DNA of 64,000 nucleotides from Neoscytalidium dimidiatum (GCA_037367355.1 CM074696.1:1612001-1676000); one strand, 5' to 3'; positions 11,209 to 24,732 are shown, numbered from the stretch's first letter. Made by a program: numbers and translations. The notes: a model not told the origin generated them from the letters alone.

Positions 11209-14200
11209 CTAAATACTGGCCCTCCGTGGCGCCATGGTCCGCCGCAACTGCCTCTCTTTCTCGCCCTCCTCGACGCCTCCCAATTCACCCTCGTCACGCA
11301 GCTTAGCCAGGAACTCCTTCGCAAACTTGTAGCCAACGTCGTGAATCTCGTCAAATTTCCCAAAATCTAGCGTGCCATAGGCGTCGATCGGCGGCCGCAT
11401 GTACCGGCAGCCCTTCGTACTCTTCGCACGCTCGAGGGCGTCGACGCTGCTGACGTAGGCCAGACGCGCCTGAATCTCGCTGAGGGTGGGCGGGTTGGGA
11501 AACGCGCTGAAGGGATTCCAGCGGTTCAGCAGCGCCCAGAAGCCTGATAAGCTGTCGCCGAACTGCTGAGGCGTGTCGTCATCCAGCGAGCCGACGTCGA
11601 CGGCAAAGATTGTGTCGGCACCGAGCGCCTTCATGTGCGCGACGGTGAGGTTGTCAATGTAACCGCCGTCGACCAGCAAATTGCCCTCGTCGCAGAGCGG
11701 CGGAACGAGACCAGCCAAACTCATGGACGCGCGGACGTAGCGCCAGACGTAGCCTGAAGTGTGGATTTCGGACCGCGAGCGAGAGATGTTGGTTGTGTTG
11801 CAGTAGTACTCGAGCCAGAAATCTTCGATCTGAGCGTTGCCGAATGTCTTGAAGATACCACGGTTAAACTCATGGCCGGTGGTGTAGGAGGCGCTGAATC
11901 TGTTAATAGCGCTCAAAAGCGATGGTGGCTAGACTTACGATGGATACGTCAAATCCAGGGCAAACCGCCACATACTGGCCATCCGGCCTGCGAATTTCTT
12001 GACGCGGCCGTACATGGGAACGACATCGGCATCCCAAGCATAGAGAGCCCCCACAAAACTGCCGATCGACGTACCCCCAATAATATCGATTGGAATTCCG
12101 GCCTCTTCCATAGCACGGATGACACCAACGTGAGCACATCCTCTGGCGCCACCACCACCAAGCACCAATCCTACAGACTTGCCACACAGACGACGTGCAA
12201 GCCTATGGAAATCACCTTTGTAGGGGGTGTCGGCCGAGTAGAGAGGAGTCTGGCGCACCCTCTTTGACGTGTACTTTTGGATTTCGGCCTGCAATACTTG
12301 GACGCGTTGTTTGAGGGCAGTGCCGAACCTCCGATGTGTGGGGTGAATTGGTTCTGGGGCAGTACGGAATGACATTTGAATGTGGTGATGGCTGCCGTTG
12401 ATCCACATGCGGTTGCGTAGCCATTTGCGGGTCAAGCCTGGAGGACAGTAGCGTTCTGAATGGAGGAGCACCAACTCTTTTCTAGCAGTCGTCTTCGTCG
12501 TGAGCAGGAAGCGCTCGTATTCACCAATCGCTGGCGATCCCTCTGCCAAGCCGACGAGGAGGATGCAATCAGCCTGTGTGATGCAGGTTTGAGTCCACGG
12601 AGACTTGACGTTTGTATCTGCGACATAAAGGACCATGCTGTATTTTTCCTCGAGATCGGCAAGATATTGAGATAACTTGAGTTTGCCCATACGACTGAAT
12701 GCATGCCTTCCAAGATGATTGAGAATAGCTGCTTGATTGAGTGAGACAACTCTGTTGGGCAGCCCAATCTGATGGAGAGCATTCACCAGTCTACTGGCAA
12801 AGTCCACGACTGGAATACCCCCAGTGACGGGAAGAATGGCGACAGTTCTGAGATTAGCGGTCGATGAGACATTGTTTTTGATCGCAGCTGTGCGATCAGT
12901 TCCTTGCTCGTGAAGAGGATTTTCCATCAGAGAGCGCATTCGGCTGGCAATGATCTTTGAGATCTTGATAGTGATGCCGGGATGTTCCAGTGCAAGGCTA
13001 TTGAAGAGAGTCTTGGGAAATTTGGCTACCTCAGTATCTCGAATGGCATGTAGTGAGGCAGGTCTTGTAGATTCCGTCAAGACCTCAAGTTCTCCAACAC
13101 TATCTCCTTGACCGTATTCACCAACGACCTTCATTCCTTGGTCTTCCGTATCTTGGATAGCGCGTAGACGGCCGTTCAGCACAATGTAAATGGAGTCACT
13201 CTCATCGCCTTGATTGTAGATGATCTGTCCGGTGTTGACTTGTACCCATTCGAGCGCAAAGTCAATGTGTAGGATCATCCTGGGTAATAAGGTTGTCAAG
13301 CGTTTTGCCATGGTCAACAACACAACCGGATATCTGTCTGCTATCCTCTCAATGGAAGCCCGGGGAAGGAATCCCACGTAAACGTCAGTCTTGGCCACAA
13401 CGTCGATGAAAGACCTGTACGAGGAGACCGTGCCAAGGTAGCCTGCCAATCCTCCCGGCTTTGTGAGAAACAGGCTTTTCCGATGTTGCTTTTTCTTCTT
13501 AGAAGATTCGTGAGAGCGTGATCCAGGGCCTCCGACAGAGGAATTCGTTGGTGTCTTGTGTAGACTGCCACCGAACAGTTCACCAGGCTCAAGCCCTGAA
13601 GAGTGATCAGTGTGAAAGGTACCAAGGGTATCAGAGTCGCGGTCCTTCTCATCCACAGGCATGCCGACATCGAGGAATCCATCGATGACGTAATACAGAC
13701 CAGGATTTCGCTCGCCCTGCTCCACTAGGACAGAACCTCTTGGGAAGAAGACAATTTCGACATCATTGACGAGCTCCTCGTGGATACTTCTACTGTTGGT
13801 GGCGCTGATCCCAGAAAGTGGTACGGATGTAACGGATTCCGAGTCTGCGTCGATCGACCCGTCAAAGGGATCAATAAATCCGAAGGCATTGCTGAAGACG
13901 GCTTTCTGCTTCCTCGAATCGAAAGAGACAAGACGGGGTGACTGCTCGACTGAATCAGGTTTGGCGACTACATTCCGAGTGTTTGTCAATCCAATGGCCT
14001 TGAGCATGCAATCTAGGACAGATTCACGGAAGAAGGCATCCTCATCAATGGACTCCTGCCTTTGAAGGGGAATGCGACCACTTGTGTGAGCGAAAGGATT
14101 GAATGAACCTGAATCCAATGGGGTACGACCATCTCGTCTCGGTTGAGGAGGAGAAAACGGCTGAGAAAAGCTGCTCATGCGACCACGGCTGTTGCGAGGA

Positions 14201-15903
14201 TAGTGATGATTCGTCAACAAGTCTCCTGGGAGATCATCAGCAGCTACATTAGCTTCATCTTCATCGAAACTTACCTGCACTCACGCCTTGCCGATCTTGC
14301 TCTTGAGGACTCATCGTAGCGCTCCTACGAGGGGCCGGTTCTGTTGGAGTTGCAGATGTAGGGCGAACGGAAGCCAACCTGGTATGGACTTCCCTTCTTA
14401 AACCACTACCAGATCTTTTCCGATGAGTAGCAGGATTGTGAAGAGCAATGCCCTTCATCCCATCTTCATCGCCGATGCGCTCCCTTTCCTTCGAGAATTT
14501 ATCCTTGAGCCTTTGCAAAGCAGCATCCCTAAGGAAACCCGGAAGGTCGTAGGTGGTATACTTGTTCATAAGGCGTTCGATGCGGAGTACCTCACTGGTT
14601 AAGCCCAGATAGGCATGACCAGTGGACAGTGTCACACGTTGGAGTCTGGTCAGGATGACCTGGATGATGTGGGCAGTGGCTCTTGGATAGATGCGCGTCA
14701 AACGTTTGAAGGCGGTTGCGGGGATGATGGCAATAGTAGTATCAACAGTAGCCCTTGCAACGATATCGGGATGGGCAGATTTCAGTTGGCTCCTCGATCG
14801 AGATTCACTTGCTCTACGAGGCTTTGGTACCTCTTGCTCCATCTCTTGGTCTTGATCCGTGTCAAGAGAAAGGGAGGGAACACTGGGCAATCGTCCGGCA
14901 GTAGTAGGGCTTGTGATGGTGGACGCACGTCGAACATGTCTAAGCTCGGACCGAGGAGACATCTGAGGTATCTGTTGCGGACTGTTGGAAAAGTTTTCAG
15001 ATTGAGGGGTCATGGCACCGGGAAAGGGTTGCGACCCTGCACGTGAGTATCGAGGCCCCCCAGCGGTTGGTGGAGCTGAGTCTATGCCTTGATCGTCATC
15101 ATCGTGGCGGAGTTTGATGTCTTCTGTGAAGAGGGACAGAATGGAGAACAAGGATGACATGGGCGCACCATTCTTGACTTCAGTCAAGAGCTGGTAGCCT
15201 TGTTGGTGTCCCCTAACATCACCATCCTCATCATCGGAACTAGAAGCGGAGACGCCAGAATCATAGGTCGACTCGTGCCGGTTAGATTTGACGAAGATTT
15301 GCACCAAGCCATCGACAACCAGACAGAAACCCTTTTCTTCCTCCAGCAGCAATGTCTCCCCGGCAATTAGTTTACGGGTTTGCATGGTGCGAGTGAGCTC
15401 GTGGAAAACAGGACGTTCCAAATAGCCAAAGACCTTAATGGCGCTGAGGAATTCATCGAGGTAATTAGACAGGCCGCGCTTGGAATCTCCTTCTTGTGTA
15501 TCGGGAAAGACTTCGACATGGGGTTCCTCTCGCTGGGGCTCTGGGGGCAAGCGGGTGTACATGTTCAGGAAACGGTAGCGCACAATCCAGCTGATGGTGG
15601 AGCCAAAGGCCAGGAAGAGCAACAGGCTAGTGGCCGTCAGATCATGTCTCAGAGTTCGGAGGAGGGGTCTTACAGAGTGGTCGCATTCATGGTGACGGTC
15701 AAGCTCATAGAGGCCAAGGTGAAGATCCATGTTGGCAGAGTAATGGTGGTAAAGGTGATTATCCAGAACAGCACGCCGGGGATGACCTTCAAAACACCAA
15801 GAAGTATGCGTGCAAGAAGACCGAAATTCGAGGATGAGGCCTGCGGGTCGGCCAGGGCGGCGGTGGATGTATTTAGTGCCAGGGAGCTCATGCTGGACGA
15901 CAT
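11209..15903 (-). CDS. NTE1: Lysophospholipase NTE1 (neuropathy target esterase homologue)
   Basis: NTE1 deacylates phosphatidylcholine and lysophosphatidylcholine at the ER membrane and feeds glycerophosphocholine turnover. Exons are 15903-15674, 15626-14275, 14225-11939 and 11893-11209, giving 1517 residues, the usual fungal length. Hydrophobic segments sit near residues 30-105 ([16 protein letters not shown], then [11 protein letters not shown]). Three cyclic-nucleotide-binding-like domains follow (for example [22 protein letters not shown] and [10 protein letters not shown]). The patatin catalytic domain has the oxyanion motif LGGGGARG, the nucleophile elbow GTSIG and the DGG dyad motif ([10 protein letters not shown]). 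The second intron is ambiguous: one GTAAGT donor with a 49 nt intron fits the frame, while a nearer acceptor would leave an implausible 31 nt intron. The gene shares a 323-base divergent promoter with ARP9. Confidence 0.95.
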
Positions 15904-16226
15904 TGCGGAGCAGTCACCCGTGCGGAGAACGGACGGCGACGGCGGGCAAGAAGGCAGCAGAGCAGCTATGGTGGTAGGAATGTCGGGCGCATGGCCACAG
16001 TGGGGAGTGGTGCACAGAAGCTGGCAAGCTTGCGAGACAGCAACTCTGGACCAAGAAGTCGGCCACGCGCAGCGGAAGAGCTTGGACCACCGACGCGGGC
16101 GGGCACGGACAGGGCACGACTTTCTAGCGCCGACGCGACTTCGCAGCCCGCGCATCGCGACCCTCTCAGCCCTCTCTCCCGCCAACCCAATCCACTCATC
16201 ACCCCGCACTCCGCGGCTCCGTAGCC
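15904..16226. promoter_or_regulatory. Divergent promoter of NTE1 and ARP9
   Basis: These 323 bases separate the start codons of two divergent genes, so they hold both core promoters. Upstream in-frame ATGs for NTE1 exist as far as 16209, but they precede the conserved N-terminus without any family similarity. No TATA-like element is obvious. Confidence 0.45.
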
Positions 16227-18281
16227 ATGCCGCCTTTCAAAGATGAACAGATCATTGTGAGTCCCCCTGCTTTTCTGTCTGCGCTTTCATAGCTGATGCG
16301 CTTCGCCAGATCATCGCGCCTGGGTCGCGGACCACCCTCGCCCAGCTTGGCCTTCCCGAATCGCTGACTCCTGCTCGCCTGCGCGTGAGGTCGCGCATGT
16401 TCCCTGCCGAGAAGGATGGTGAATGGGAGCCTTACAAGGTCCGCCGGAAGGATGGTGGCAAGCCTGCGTCACAGGAGGAGCGGGAAGAGATCAAGGACGT
16501 GCAGAAGACGCTGGGCGAGAATGAGGAAGAAGTCATCTACGAGGAGGATCATATCTCGGATGAAGGTGCTGTCTGGCCAATGGTCGAGGGACGCATTATC
16601 AATTGGCCTTGCTTCTTCGCTCTCATCACTCACGTCTACAACACACTAAACCCACCCTTTCACACTCCCATCCTGTTGATTGGCCAGCCTGCATGGACCC
16701 CCAAGGAGAAAGAGAGACTCACCCAGTTCTTCTTTGAGAAGTTCAAGATGCCAGCGTTCACCATCATGGATTCCGCTACCGCCATCGCCTACGCATACGG
16801 CGTTCCGAGTGCGACCGTTGTCGATGTCGGTTACCAGAAGACTGACGTTACGGCCATCAGCGACTTCATAATGCATGAGACTGGCAGGGCTATCTCCATT
16901 CCCGATTGTGGTGGCGATTCGATGACAAGGCGTCTTCTTGAGCTTTTGAAATCCAAAGGCTTCAACTGGGAAATGTGCGAGCAGTTGAAGAAGAATCCCA
17001 TCTGCGAAATCCTACCTCCAAATACACCACTCCCCGGCTCCGGAGAGACCACCAGCGATATAACCACTAACCCCGCTGCCGTGGCATCTACGGGCGCCAC
17101 ACATTCTGGTCCGGATGCTGCCACAGCCATTGGAAACGCGCCTCGTGGCCCTGGCGTTGATACTGAGGTTGGAGATGAGGCAAAGGATGAGGAGGAGAAA
17201 GAGGGCGTTCTTGACGTTGCGAGTATCGTCACAAGCGGCAAGATGAACGAGCTTCTGGCTAAGAAGGAAAAAGAGAAGCAAGAAAAAGCCGCCGCGAAGA
17301 AGAAGGGCGCTGATATGGCCAAGGAAGCGGCCAACAGACCTGTGCGCTTACCAAACTCGAAGAGAGAGAAGGCTGCCTTTATGTATGAGGACCATGCCTT
17401 GCTCAACGCTCTCAAGGATACCACTAGTGGCCAACAGTTGGCAGATGCCGCAGCGGCGTTGGACGAAGGCCCCCAGCGTAAGAATGCGGAGGGAGATGCG
17501 GTATCGAGCGGCGACGTTATGACCGGCATCGAGACGAATGGAACAGGTCCCGCTTCCGGATCCCGTGGTCCAATCCGTCGAGAGATTGAAGTGGGAGTTG
17601 AACGTTTCCAAGCCGCGAGTGGCGGTATACTGGAGCGTCTAGCAGACGCAATCTATCGCACGGTTGCATCTGTTGATGAGGTCAACAAGCGTAGTGAGCT
17701 TTGGGATTCCCTCATCATCGTAGGAAACGGCGCGAAAGTTCGAGGTAAGTCTGTCATCTAAAGTTATAGGTGTCCGCTAATCGTCCCGTTCAGGATTCAA
17801 GGAGGCTCTTGTCGCAACTCTCCAGGCTAAATACCTCATCTCGCCGTCTTCAGCAACCATATTCACCTCCGAGCTTCCCTCTAACCTCTCAACCCCCACA
17901 GCTACTGGAGCAAACACGCCTCAACATCCTGGTCTTCAACCCAGCAGCAGCGTCAATCCCCTGCTCTATGCAGCTACAACGGCACAAAACCCCCCGATGA
18001 TGCATGCTAGCCAGGGCTCTACGCCTGGTCCGATGAGCGGGGTTCACTCGCACAACACGCATTCAGGACATGGCCAATCGCCCACAAGCATCAAACTGGT
18101 CAGGGCGCCGGAATACTTCCCGGAGTGGAAGGAAGTAGGCATGGACGAGGCCGTGTTTCTAGGAGCGCAGGTTGCAGCAAAGGTCCTTTTCATTGTGGAC
18201 CAAGGGCTTGGTCAGGGCTACATGACGCGGACAGACTACAACGACCAGGGACCTTCCGGAATAAGGGATGTATGCATGTAA
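16227..18281 (+). CDS. ARP9: Actin-related protein Arp9, SWI/SNF- and RSC-type chromatin remodelling subunit
   Basis: Exons 16227-16256, 16310-17744 and 17794-18281 encode 650 residues. Arp9 pairs with Arp7 or Arp42 on the ATPase subunit of fungal chromatin remodellers and couples ATP hydrolysis to nucleosome movement. The N-terminus [10 protein letters not shown] followed by [13 protein letters not shown] is typical of the filamentous-fungal form. The actin fold is visible in [18 protein letters not shown] and in the phosphate-2-like segment [16 protein letters not shown] long low-complexity insertion (residues about 255-400, Ala/Lys/Glu-rich) interrupts the fold. A second Gly/Ser/His/Pro-rich insert lies near 560. 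The C-terminus ([16 protein letters not shown], then [12 protein letters not shown]) returns to the actin fold. The tiny first exon is supported by frame and by the conserved start. Confidence 0.9.
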
Positions 18282-19039
18282 AAATGGGTAATCTTGGGCA
18301 GATTTCGGAGCTTGAGGAGTTTGACGGACACCGGCGTAGGCTGGGATGGTGGATTAATGGGTTAGGGTAGAGCAGCTGTACGATTACTATTTATGGCACC
18401 CAAAAGTGATACCAGCGACATTGGTAGCGCAGGATTCGATACCGGAATCTTCGGGAATACATTTCGGACAACCTTTTTGGGTAACTTCGGGTCGAGCACT
18501 GAACCTTGTCGGCATCGGCGTATTTTTTTTATTGTGAGTTGCGACAGCTGCACTGGCACTCATAGATAGGGCAGTGGTTGATCTTTGAGGCGTCTCGCAG
18601 AGAGGGAATTAGTAATGAGGCGACGTGAGGGGCGCAGGTCTGGGGCAGCGGGCTTTGGGGATCCTCGGATGCGGAGAGGCCGCGGTGGACAGCTGCGCAC
18701 GTCCGAGGTTGTTCTCAACACTGCACCGTAGCCGTAGGTACAATGGTTCTTTCACCAACCGACTATCGGACAGAAGGAGATGGATCGTCTCAGCAATTTC
18801 GCCCTGTTCAGCGCAGCCTGTTGCACCGCAGGCCTCGGACTCCGTCCTTCAGCAGCGCCGTCAGCTAGTCGCCCAACGCCCGGCAGATGAACCTCGCGCA
18901 GCCATCGCGCCCGTCGCCAGCCGTCATTCCGGCCTGCACCTCGCCGTCACCAGCCGCATCGACCTCGATAGCCAGCCTCCGAACAAGGCTCCTCGCCGCC
19001 GCCGACCAAGCAAAGCGCCGGGTTCACCAGCTCACCACC
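18282..19039. promoter_or_regulatory. Intergenic region and promoter of pantothenate kinase
   Basis: This region holds the 3' end of ARP9 and the promoter and leader of the pantothenate kinase gene. The first part (to about 18620) is AT-leaning; the rest is GC-rich. An in-frame upstream ATG at 18887 would extend the kinase by 51 residues of Pro/Ser/Ala-rich sequence. I see no separate gene. Confidence 0.45.
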
Positions 19040-20499
19040 ATGTCGCCGTCGCTGTCGCACGATCTCGACCACCCCACCAAGTCCGGCCAGAGTGACCCCA
19101 CGATTAGGCACCCGGGTAACGTCTACATTAACGTCCAGGGCGCCTTCATCGTAGATGATGAGCCGCGCACCCCCGACTCCCCCGAGAGCGACCACGAGTA
19201 CGAACATGGCACCAAAGACATCCGCCTGCCTAACCATACTTCCATCGTGAGCCACATCGCCGTCGATGTATGCGCTCCACCCTCTCCATGCGCCTCTCGG
19301 TTCGTTAGCTGACACGGCGCGCATACAGATTGGCGGATCGCTCGCAAAGCTGGTCTACTTCTCCCGAGACCCGACCTCCAAAGAGCTCGGCGGCCGCCTG
19401 AACTTTTTGAAATTCGAGACGGCGCGCATCGACGAGTGTATTGACTTCTTGCGCAAGCTGAAGCTCAAATACGAGATTATCAATGGCTCGCGACCTTCGG
19501 ACCTCTGCGTCATGGCAACTGGTGGTGGCGCGTTCAAATACTACGACCAGATCAAGGAGGCTCTGGAGGTTGAGGTTGTGAGGGAGGATGAAATGGAGTG
19601 CCTCATCATAGGTGCGCGCCTTCCCTGGCAGTTCACGAAATCTATACTAATATCCAGTGCAGGCCTCGATTTCTTTATCACCGAAATTCCCTGCGAAGTC
19701 TTCACCTACAGCCAAGAGGAGCCCATGCACTTCATTGCAGCCCGACCGAACATATACCCGTACCTCCTCGTCAACATAGGGTCTGGCGTTTCCATGGTCA
19801 AAGTTTCAGGCCCCCGACAGTACGAACGTGTAGGAGGAACCTCATTAGGAGGCGGTACCCTCTGGGGTCTCCTATCTCTGCTCACCGGCGCGAGAACATT
19901 CGAGGACATGCTTAGATTAGCAGAAAACGGAGATAACACAGCAGTTGACATGTTGGTCGGTGACATCTATGGCACCGACTACGGCAAGATCGGTCTCAAG
20001 AGCACCACAATCGCCAGCAGCTTCGGCAAGGTCTACAAGATGAAGCGACAAGCCGAACAGGAGGCAGAAGATACTGGGAATCTCAAGGAGTCTTCATACG
20101 ACTATGGCAGATCTTTCAAACCTGAAGACGTCAGCAAGAGTCTTCTTTACGCTGTCAGGTATGCTCATCCTTGTCTCTACCATCAAGATTCAGCGCTGAC
20201 ACGTCTGAAGCAACAACATTGGCCAAATCGCCTACCTCCACGCTGAAAAGCACAACCTGGAGCACATCTACTTCGGAGGCTCGTTTATCGGCGGCCACCC
20301 GCAGACAATGCACACCCTCTCCTACGCCATCAAATTCTGGTCTAAAGGGGAGAAGCAAGCCTACTTTCTCAGACACGAAGGCTATCTCGGCGCTGTTGGT
20401 GCCTTCCTGAAGAGGCAACCTCGGAACTGGGGCCGAAGAAATAGCATCGACGGCAGACCATCTACCTCGTCTTCTTTAAATGAGGAGATCAAGCGCTAG
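19040..20499 (+). CDS. Pantothenate kinase (type II/eukaryotic), first step of CoA synthesis
   Basis: The enzyme phosphorylates pantothenate with ATP, the committed step to coenzyme A, in the cytosol. Exons 19040-19267, 19329-19611, 19663-20158 and 20211-20499 give 431 residues. Signature segments are [12 protein letters not shown] (phosphate-binding loop), [37 protein letters not shown] and [13 protein letters not shown], then [15 protein letters not shown]. All are characteristic of eukaryotic pantothenate kinases. I chose the ATG at 19040 because it has a strong CACCATG context and a short tail before the conserved core. The in-frame ATG at 18887 cannot be excluded. The intron between SLLYAV and SNNIGQ restores the conserved sequence exactly. 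Confidence 0.94.
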
Positions 20500-20930
20500 G
20501 GAGAAACCAGCATCGCGTTGCCTTTGAAAAAGCAACACTTTATGGTGATCGCCAAGCCAGATGATGTTTGCGCCAACGAATCGTCGAAGATTTGATTGTG
20601 CGGGCTGTGGTATGATATCTCAGCTGGGAAGGTGACTACTTCTTTAGCTATGCTGTGGGATTTTCTTCATATTATTGTACATTTTTTAGATGAACATGCT
20701 TCGTCGCATCATGTGAGATCATTGGGTGGTAATACCGATTTCAGAACTCACGGAATTTCGTAGATTATACAGTGCAGAACATGAACAGGGTGTCTATCTA
20801 GACGTAATGAATAACGCCTCCAGGGCTGTCCCGCCGTGTATCCGTTGTATCAATGCCAACCCAACCATTCTTGGTATATGAAACGCTCACATAAACTGTG
20901 GGAAATAGAGAAATAGCATCAAGCAAATCA
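20500..20930. other. Intergenic, convergent 3' ends
   Basis: AT-rich 3' flanking sequence between the pantothenate kinase gene and the lipase gene. No gene, RNA or repeat is seen. Confidence 0.45.
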
Positions 20931-23900
20931 TCAGGACTGCTGATGTTGTTGCTGCTGGGAGGATCCAGTGGCTGCTTTTACCACTTCCTCAACAACGCTG
21001 CTCACGACTCCTCCTGCGCTACTTCCGGGTCTTTCGACCGTCGGGCTTCCCATTTGCTCCTCGATGCTTTTACGCAAACCCACCTCAGATGTGCCACCTG
21101 GACCAAAGGTGGTACCGGATGGACTCGGCAACGGCACATCCTCTGCGCCGGGAGTGGGCGTAGTTGCTGCCGGCTTGCTCGTGTCGCTTGGGCTAGAAGT
21201 CGTCACTGCTGACTTGCCCTTGTCGATGGAATTTCGCTTAGGCTCCACGGGGCTGACAACTGGACTCAGACCTCTATGGCCCTCAACAACAACTTGAGGA
21301 GTAGGCGATTTTGCAGTGAGGAAACTTTCAATCTCGGCAGGACTAGTCCCCGCTTGAGCTCGGTCCTCACTGTCTGGAGAAGCACGCATCTGTTGCTCCG
21401 GAGAAGACGTTGGAGCTGGCTGTTTGCGGTTCTTGCCTGGAGGCGCAGGGGATAGGAATCGTTGGAAATAGCCACGGTTGTCTTGGGCTTCATCATCGTC
21501 GATATCATCTGATTCATCCTCGGTGCCTTCGAAGTATGCATCATCCCAGAGCGAATGGTCTTCGCGACGCGATGCCTTGCCACCGTGATGAGAAGAGTGA
21601 AGGTGGTCGTGGTGGTGCTGCGACGAACTACCAGCACCATCGCTGCCGATGCTGTCGTCTCTTAACGGAGCGAGTTCATCAGCCGCCTCCCGCATCTCGG
21701 ATGGTGAGCGCGAAGGCGGTTCTTTTGCACGCTGACCCTCCACTTCCTCGCCCTCAGAAGTAACGGCAGCGCTGGGGCGTTGTGCTCGGTCAATCGCAGG
21801 CTCCCGTTCGTCACGAGTGTTTGCGGCGTATGTGTCTGCAAAGTGAGTATCACACAAATGTTTGATGACAGGCCAACCGTATGCATTGGCGAACATGCGG
21901 CGCACGACGATGTTGTTATGTGCATCAGGCTCAAGACGCACGAGTACCTTGCGCCAGGAGAGGTCCTTGTGATAAGATCGCGCAATCTTTTCCTCAACCC
22001 GCATTCCACTACCTGACTCGGTCGAGTCTGTTGTCGAAACGCTGGTGATGCTATGATCCGAAGAGAATGAACGCGCGAGACCCTTTGGTCGCTTGACGGG
22101 CGGAGGAGGTATGTCTTCAGGGTGATATATTCGGTCGTGGAAAATAGTCCGAGACCGTGTTGATGGATCGATGATCCAGGAGATCGGAGGAATGGGTGGA
22201 TTGAGGATATCGCCGGCAGACTCGAAAATGGTGGTCTTCGGGGGCGCAAGGTCGTTATTGATGGTAGAATCTCCTCTTGATGCGAGCGGCCGTCCATGCT
22301 GTGATTCGGACTGGTCAGGTGAGGTTAAGGGAGGGCTAGGTTCAGGAGTCGTTTGCACGGTTTGACTTCTCCTGAACATTTTCTTGTCTTTTGGTGTAGT
22401 TGTGGCACCTTTGAGGTAGCTTATGAATCCACTGAAAGGGTTCGATACACCAACGGTCTTGTTTGTGGGGGAAGTAGGAGTACTGCCCTTCCGCGGAGAC
22501 GAGGGTGCCGTTGCTGCTTGCACAGCCTGTCTCTGCTGTTCCGACAAGAACTGATTTGATTGAGGCTCGCCAGTCGTTGTTGCTGTTTGATCTTGGTTGA
22601 CTGCGTCTTCAGCGGGTTGTGGCACAGTGGCATCGTTACCACTGTCTACTGGAGTGCTAGTCCCGCTATCCTCTTCTCCCCTCTCGAATGCTATCCTTGA
22701 CGGATTTGGAGATGAGTTCTGACCTGTTAGCTCGGCAAAGCCCCAACTGGCCAATGTGCCAACCAGTCCGTTTTCTCTCCTTGCCTTTTCCACTCTACCC
22801 AGGCCTTTCCAATCTAAGAAGAGCAGACAACTTGTTCGTAAGGGCACGACGCCATCATTTACAACATTTGAGTACACAGTGCGATTGCGAAACATCCTGA
22901 GAACCTGATGGGCTGGTCCGGTGGGAAGGATACGCAACAATGGCTTGGCACCAGGATCCTCCGCCTTTTGTTCCTTTTGGCCTGCACCAAACCCACTGAC
23001 CATCGCGGCCCAACTTCCTCTTGCAATGGTCGGGGCTCTCCATGTGAGGCCCAGGTCTTGCCCAGTACGGCCAACGAGACCGAAGTCAAGGGCAAACTTG
23101 ACATACATAGGATTCTCGTTGCTCAATCCAAGTAATGGGGAAGCCATACAAACAAAATTGACAGGCCTGATTTTGTGGAAAAATTCGGGGGAGTGTTTGT
23201 GTATATATGCGATAGCATAGGTTTGCACAAGGCCCCCGAGTGAATGCCCAAAAAAACTGATACTGGTAAACTTGTAGGCCCGCTCTTCGTGTTTAGACGG
23301 ATGACGTTGGTGATGGACTGAACTACCAGAATGTGCAGGGATACCTTCATCAGTTGGAGCTTTCGCAGAGGAGAAAGTATTCGACATCTTGTTCTTCATA
23401 CTCTTTTTTATCGGAAGATAGGGCTGATCCGGATACGTCAGGCCAAGAATATATTTGGCAAGCCGCTTACCCAGATACTGTATTCCTCGCTCAGTGCGAA
23501 CGGCATTGCCGGCGAATCCCCTGACAATGATTTCTTCCTCGTCAGGATCTTCATCGTCCTCATTCTCGTCAAGCTCCTCTTGGCCTCCGGAAAGCGGAGC
23601 AGTTGAGCTGTCCTGCGGGGTTTCACCGTTGGCTTGGCTCTCCGGCGTGACGGTTGCTTCGGATGACTCGCCTCTTCGAGCCGCCCTCCTCCGTTTTCGA
23701 GCGTCTTCTCGAGCTTGTTTAGCGGCGGCGTCGATGCTCTCTTTGAGGTAGAGCATGTCAGCGCCGAGATTGCTGTGCAAGCCATGCGTGACGATGACGA
23801 CGTGGATATTTTTCTGCCTCTTGACCATGTTCGCCCCGTTGGCATGAGCCTCGTGTCCGTCCCTCGAAGTCCGAGACTTGTCGGGGTCATCGTCCCATTC

Positions 23901-24732
23901 GGGTAGCGCCGGCTTGTTCCACAGACTGGTCGTGTCGTCGACAACCAAACGGATGGCTCTGGAATAGACGCCCTTCGGCTGGGCCGGATGGCGCCCCTCA
24001 TGCTTCTTCCCCTGCTGGTGATCCGCCACCTGACCCGGAGCACCCTGGCCATGACCCGCAACCGCCGCAAACCCGTAGTCCAAGCTCCTCTCGTCCCTTC
24101 CGACCAGCAGTTCGAAGCTCACAGAGGCGCTGTTGGAGAACAGAATCTGCGAGTGGACCTCGATGATCCAGGTGACGCTCATGGGTTCGCCATCGGCGGT
24201 GCGCTTCACGCTGGTCTTGCCTCCGGTTTCGCGAATGTGCTCGGGCACGAGCAGACGGGTACCCCAGGATCCGCCAGCCTTAAGATTGGGCTCGAAGTCC
24301 GGGATTCCCTCCTTCTTCGGGTTCTCGACCTTGCGGTTCGGATTGAAGGTGGAGGGATACGCGGCGACGTGGAGCGTGTAGGGGCCGTGGAGATAGGCGG
24401 CGCGCAGAGGGATGGCCGACGAATTCTTGATCTTCAGGTGCAGGTGGGTCGGGCTGGGCAGGATGCGATCGTTCGCGGGCGTGTAGGTGAGGGTGTAGCT
24501 GCAGGCCGGTTAGTGAAGCAGCTAGGAGAAGGCCTGGGAATAGTGCGCACCGGACCACCTCGCCGACCTTGACGCAACCCGCCTGATGGACGAGTAACAT
24601 CCTGCGCGCGCTGCGCTCCTGGTGCAGCCTCTCCTTCCACGACGGCGTCCACTTGAGGAAGGGCGAGACAGCTTCGGTGGTGTCGCGGTCGGGGAGCTGG
24701 GCGAGCTGGTAGGTTCGGGGCTGGAGCAGCAT
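20931..24732 (-). CDS. DUF676/ROG1-family putative serine lipase
   Basis: Two exons (24732-24551 and 24498-20931) encode 1249 residues. The DUF676 alpha/beta-hydrolase domain begins near residue 220 (HVVIVTHGLHSNLGADM). It has the nucleophile elbow GHSLGG near 420 and continues through VNFVCMASPLLG. This places it with yeast Rog1/Lpl1-type lipases of lipid droplets and membranes. The N-terminal 200 residues carry a beta-rich region (YTLTYTPANDRIL) seen in the long fungal forms. Very acidic stretches (ENEDDEDPDEEE) and a Ser/Pro/Gly-rich C-terminal 450 residues look disordered. A second catalytic-region segment with GVVPLRTSCLLFLDWKGLG lies near 560. The single 52 nt intron is supported by the frame join at CG|C. 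The physiological substrate is not predictable from sequence. Confidence 0.9.

Noticed and set aside
14226..14274. 31-nt intron in NTE1 (14244-14274)
   Set aside because: Too short for a typical fungal intron; a 49-nt alternative with the same donor fits the frame and keeps the reading open.
18887..19039. Upstream start for pantothenate kinase at 18887
   Set aside because: It adds 51 low-complexity residues; the ATG at 19040 has the stronger start context. Kept only as an alternative.
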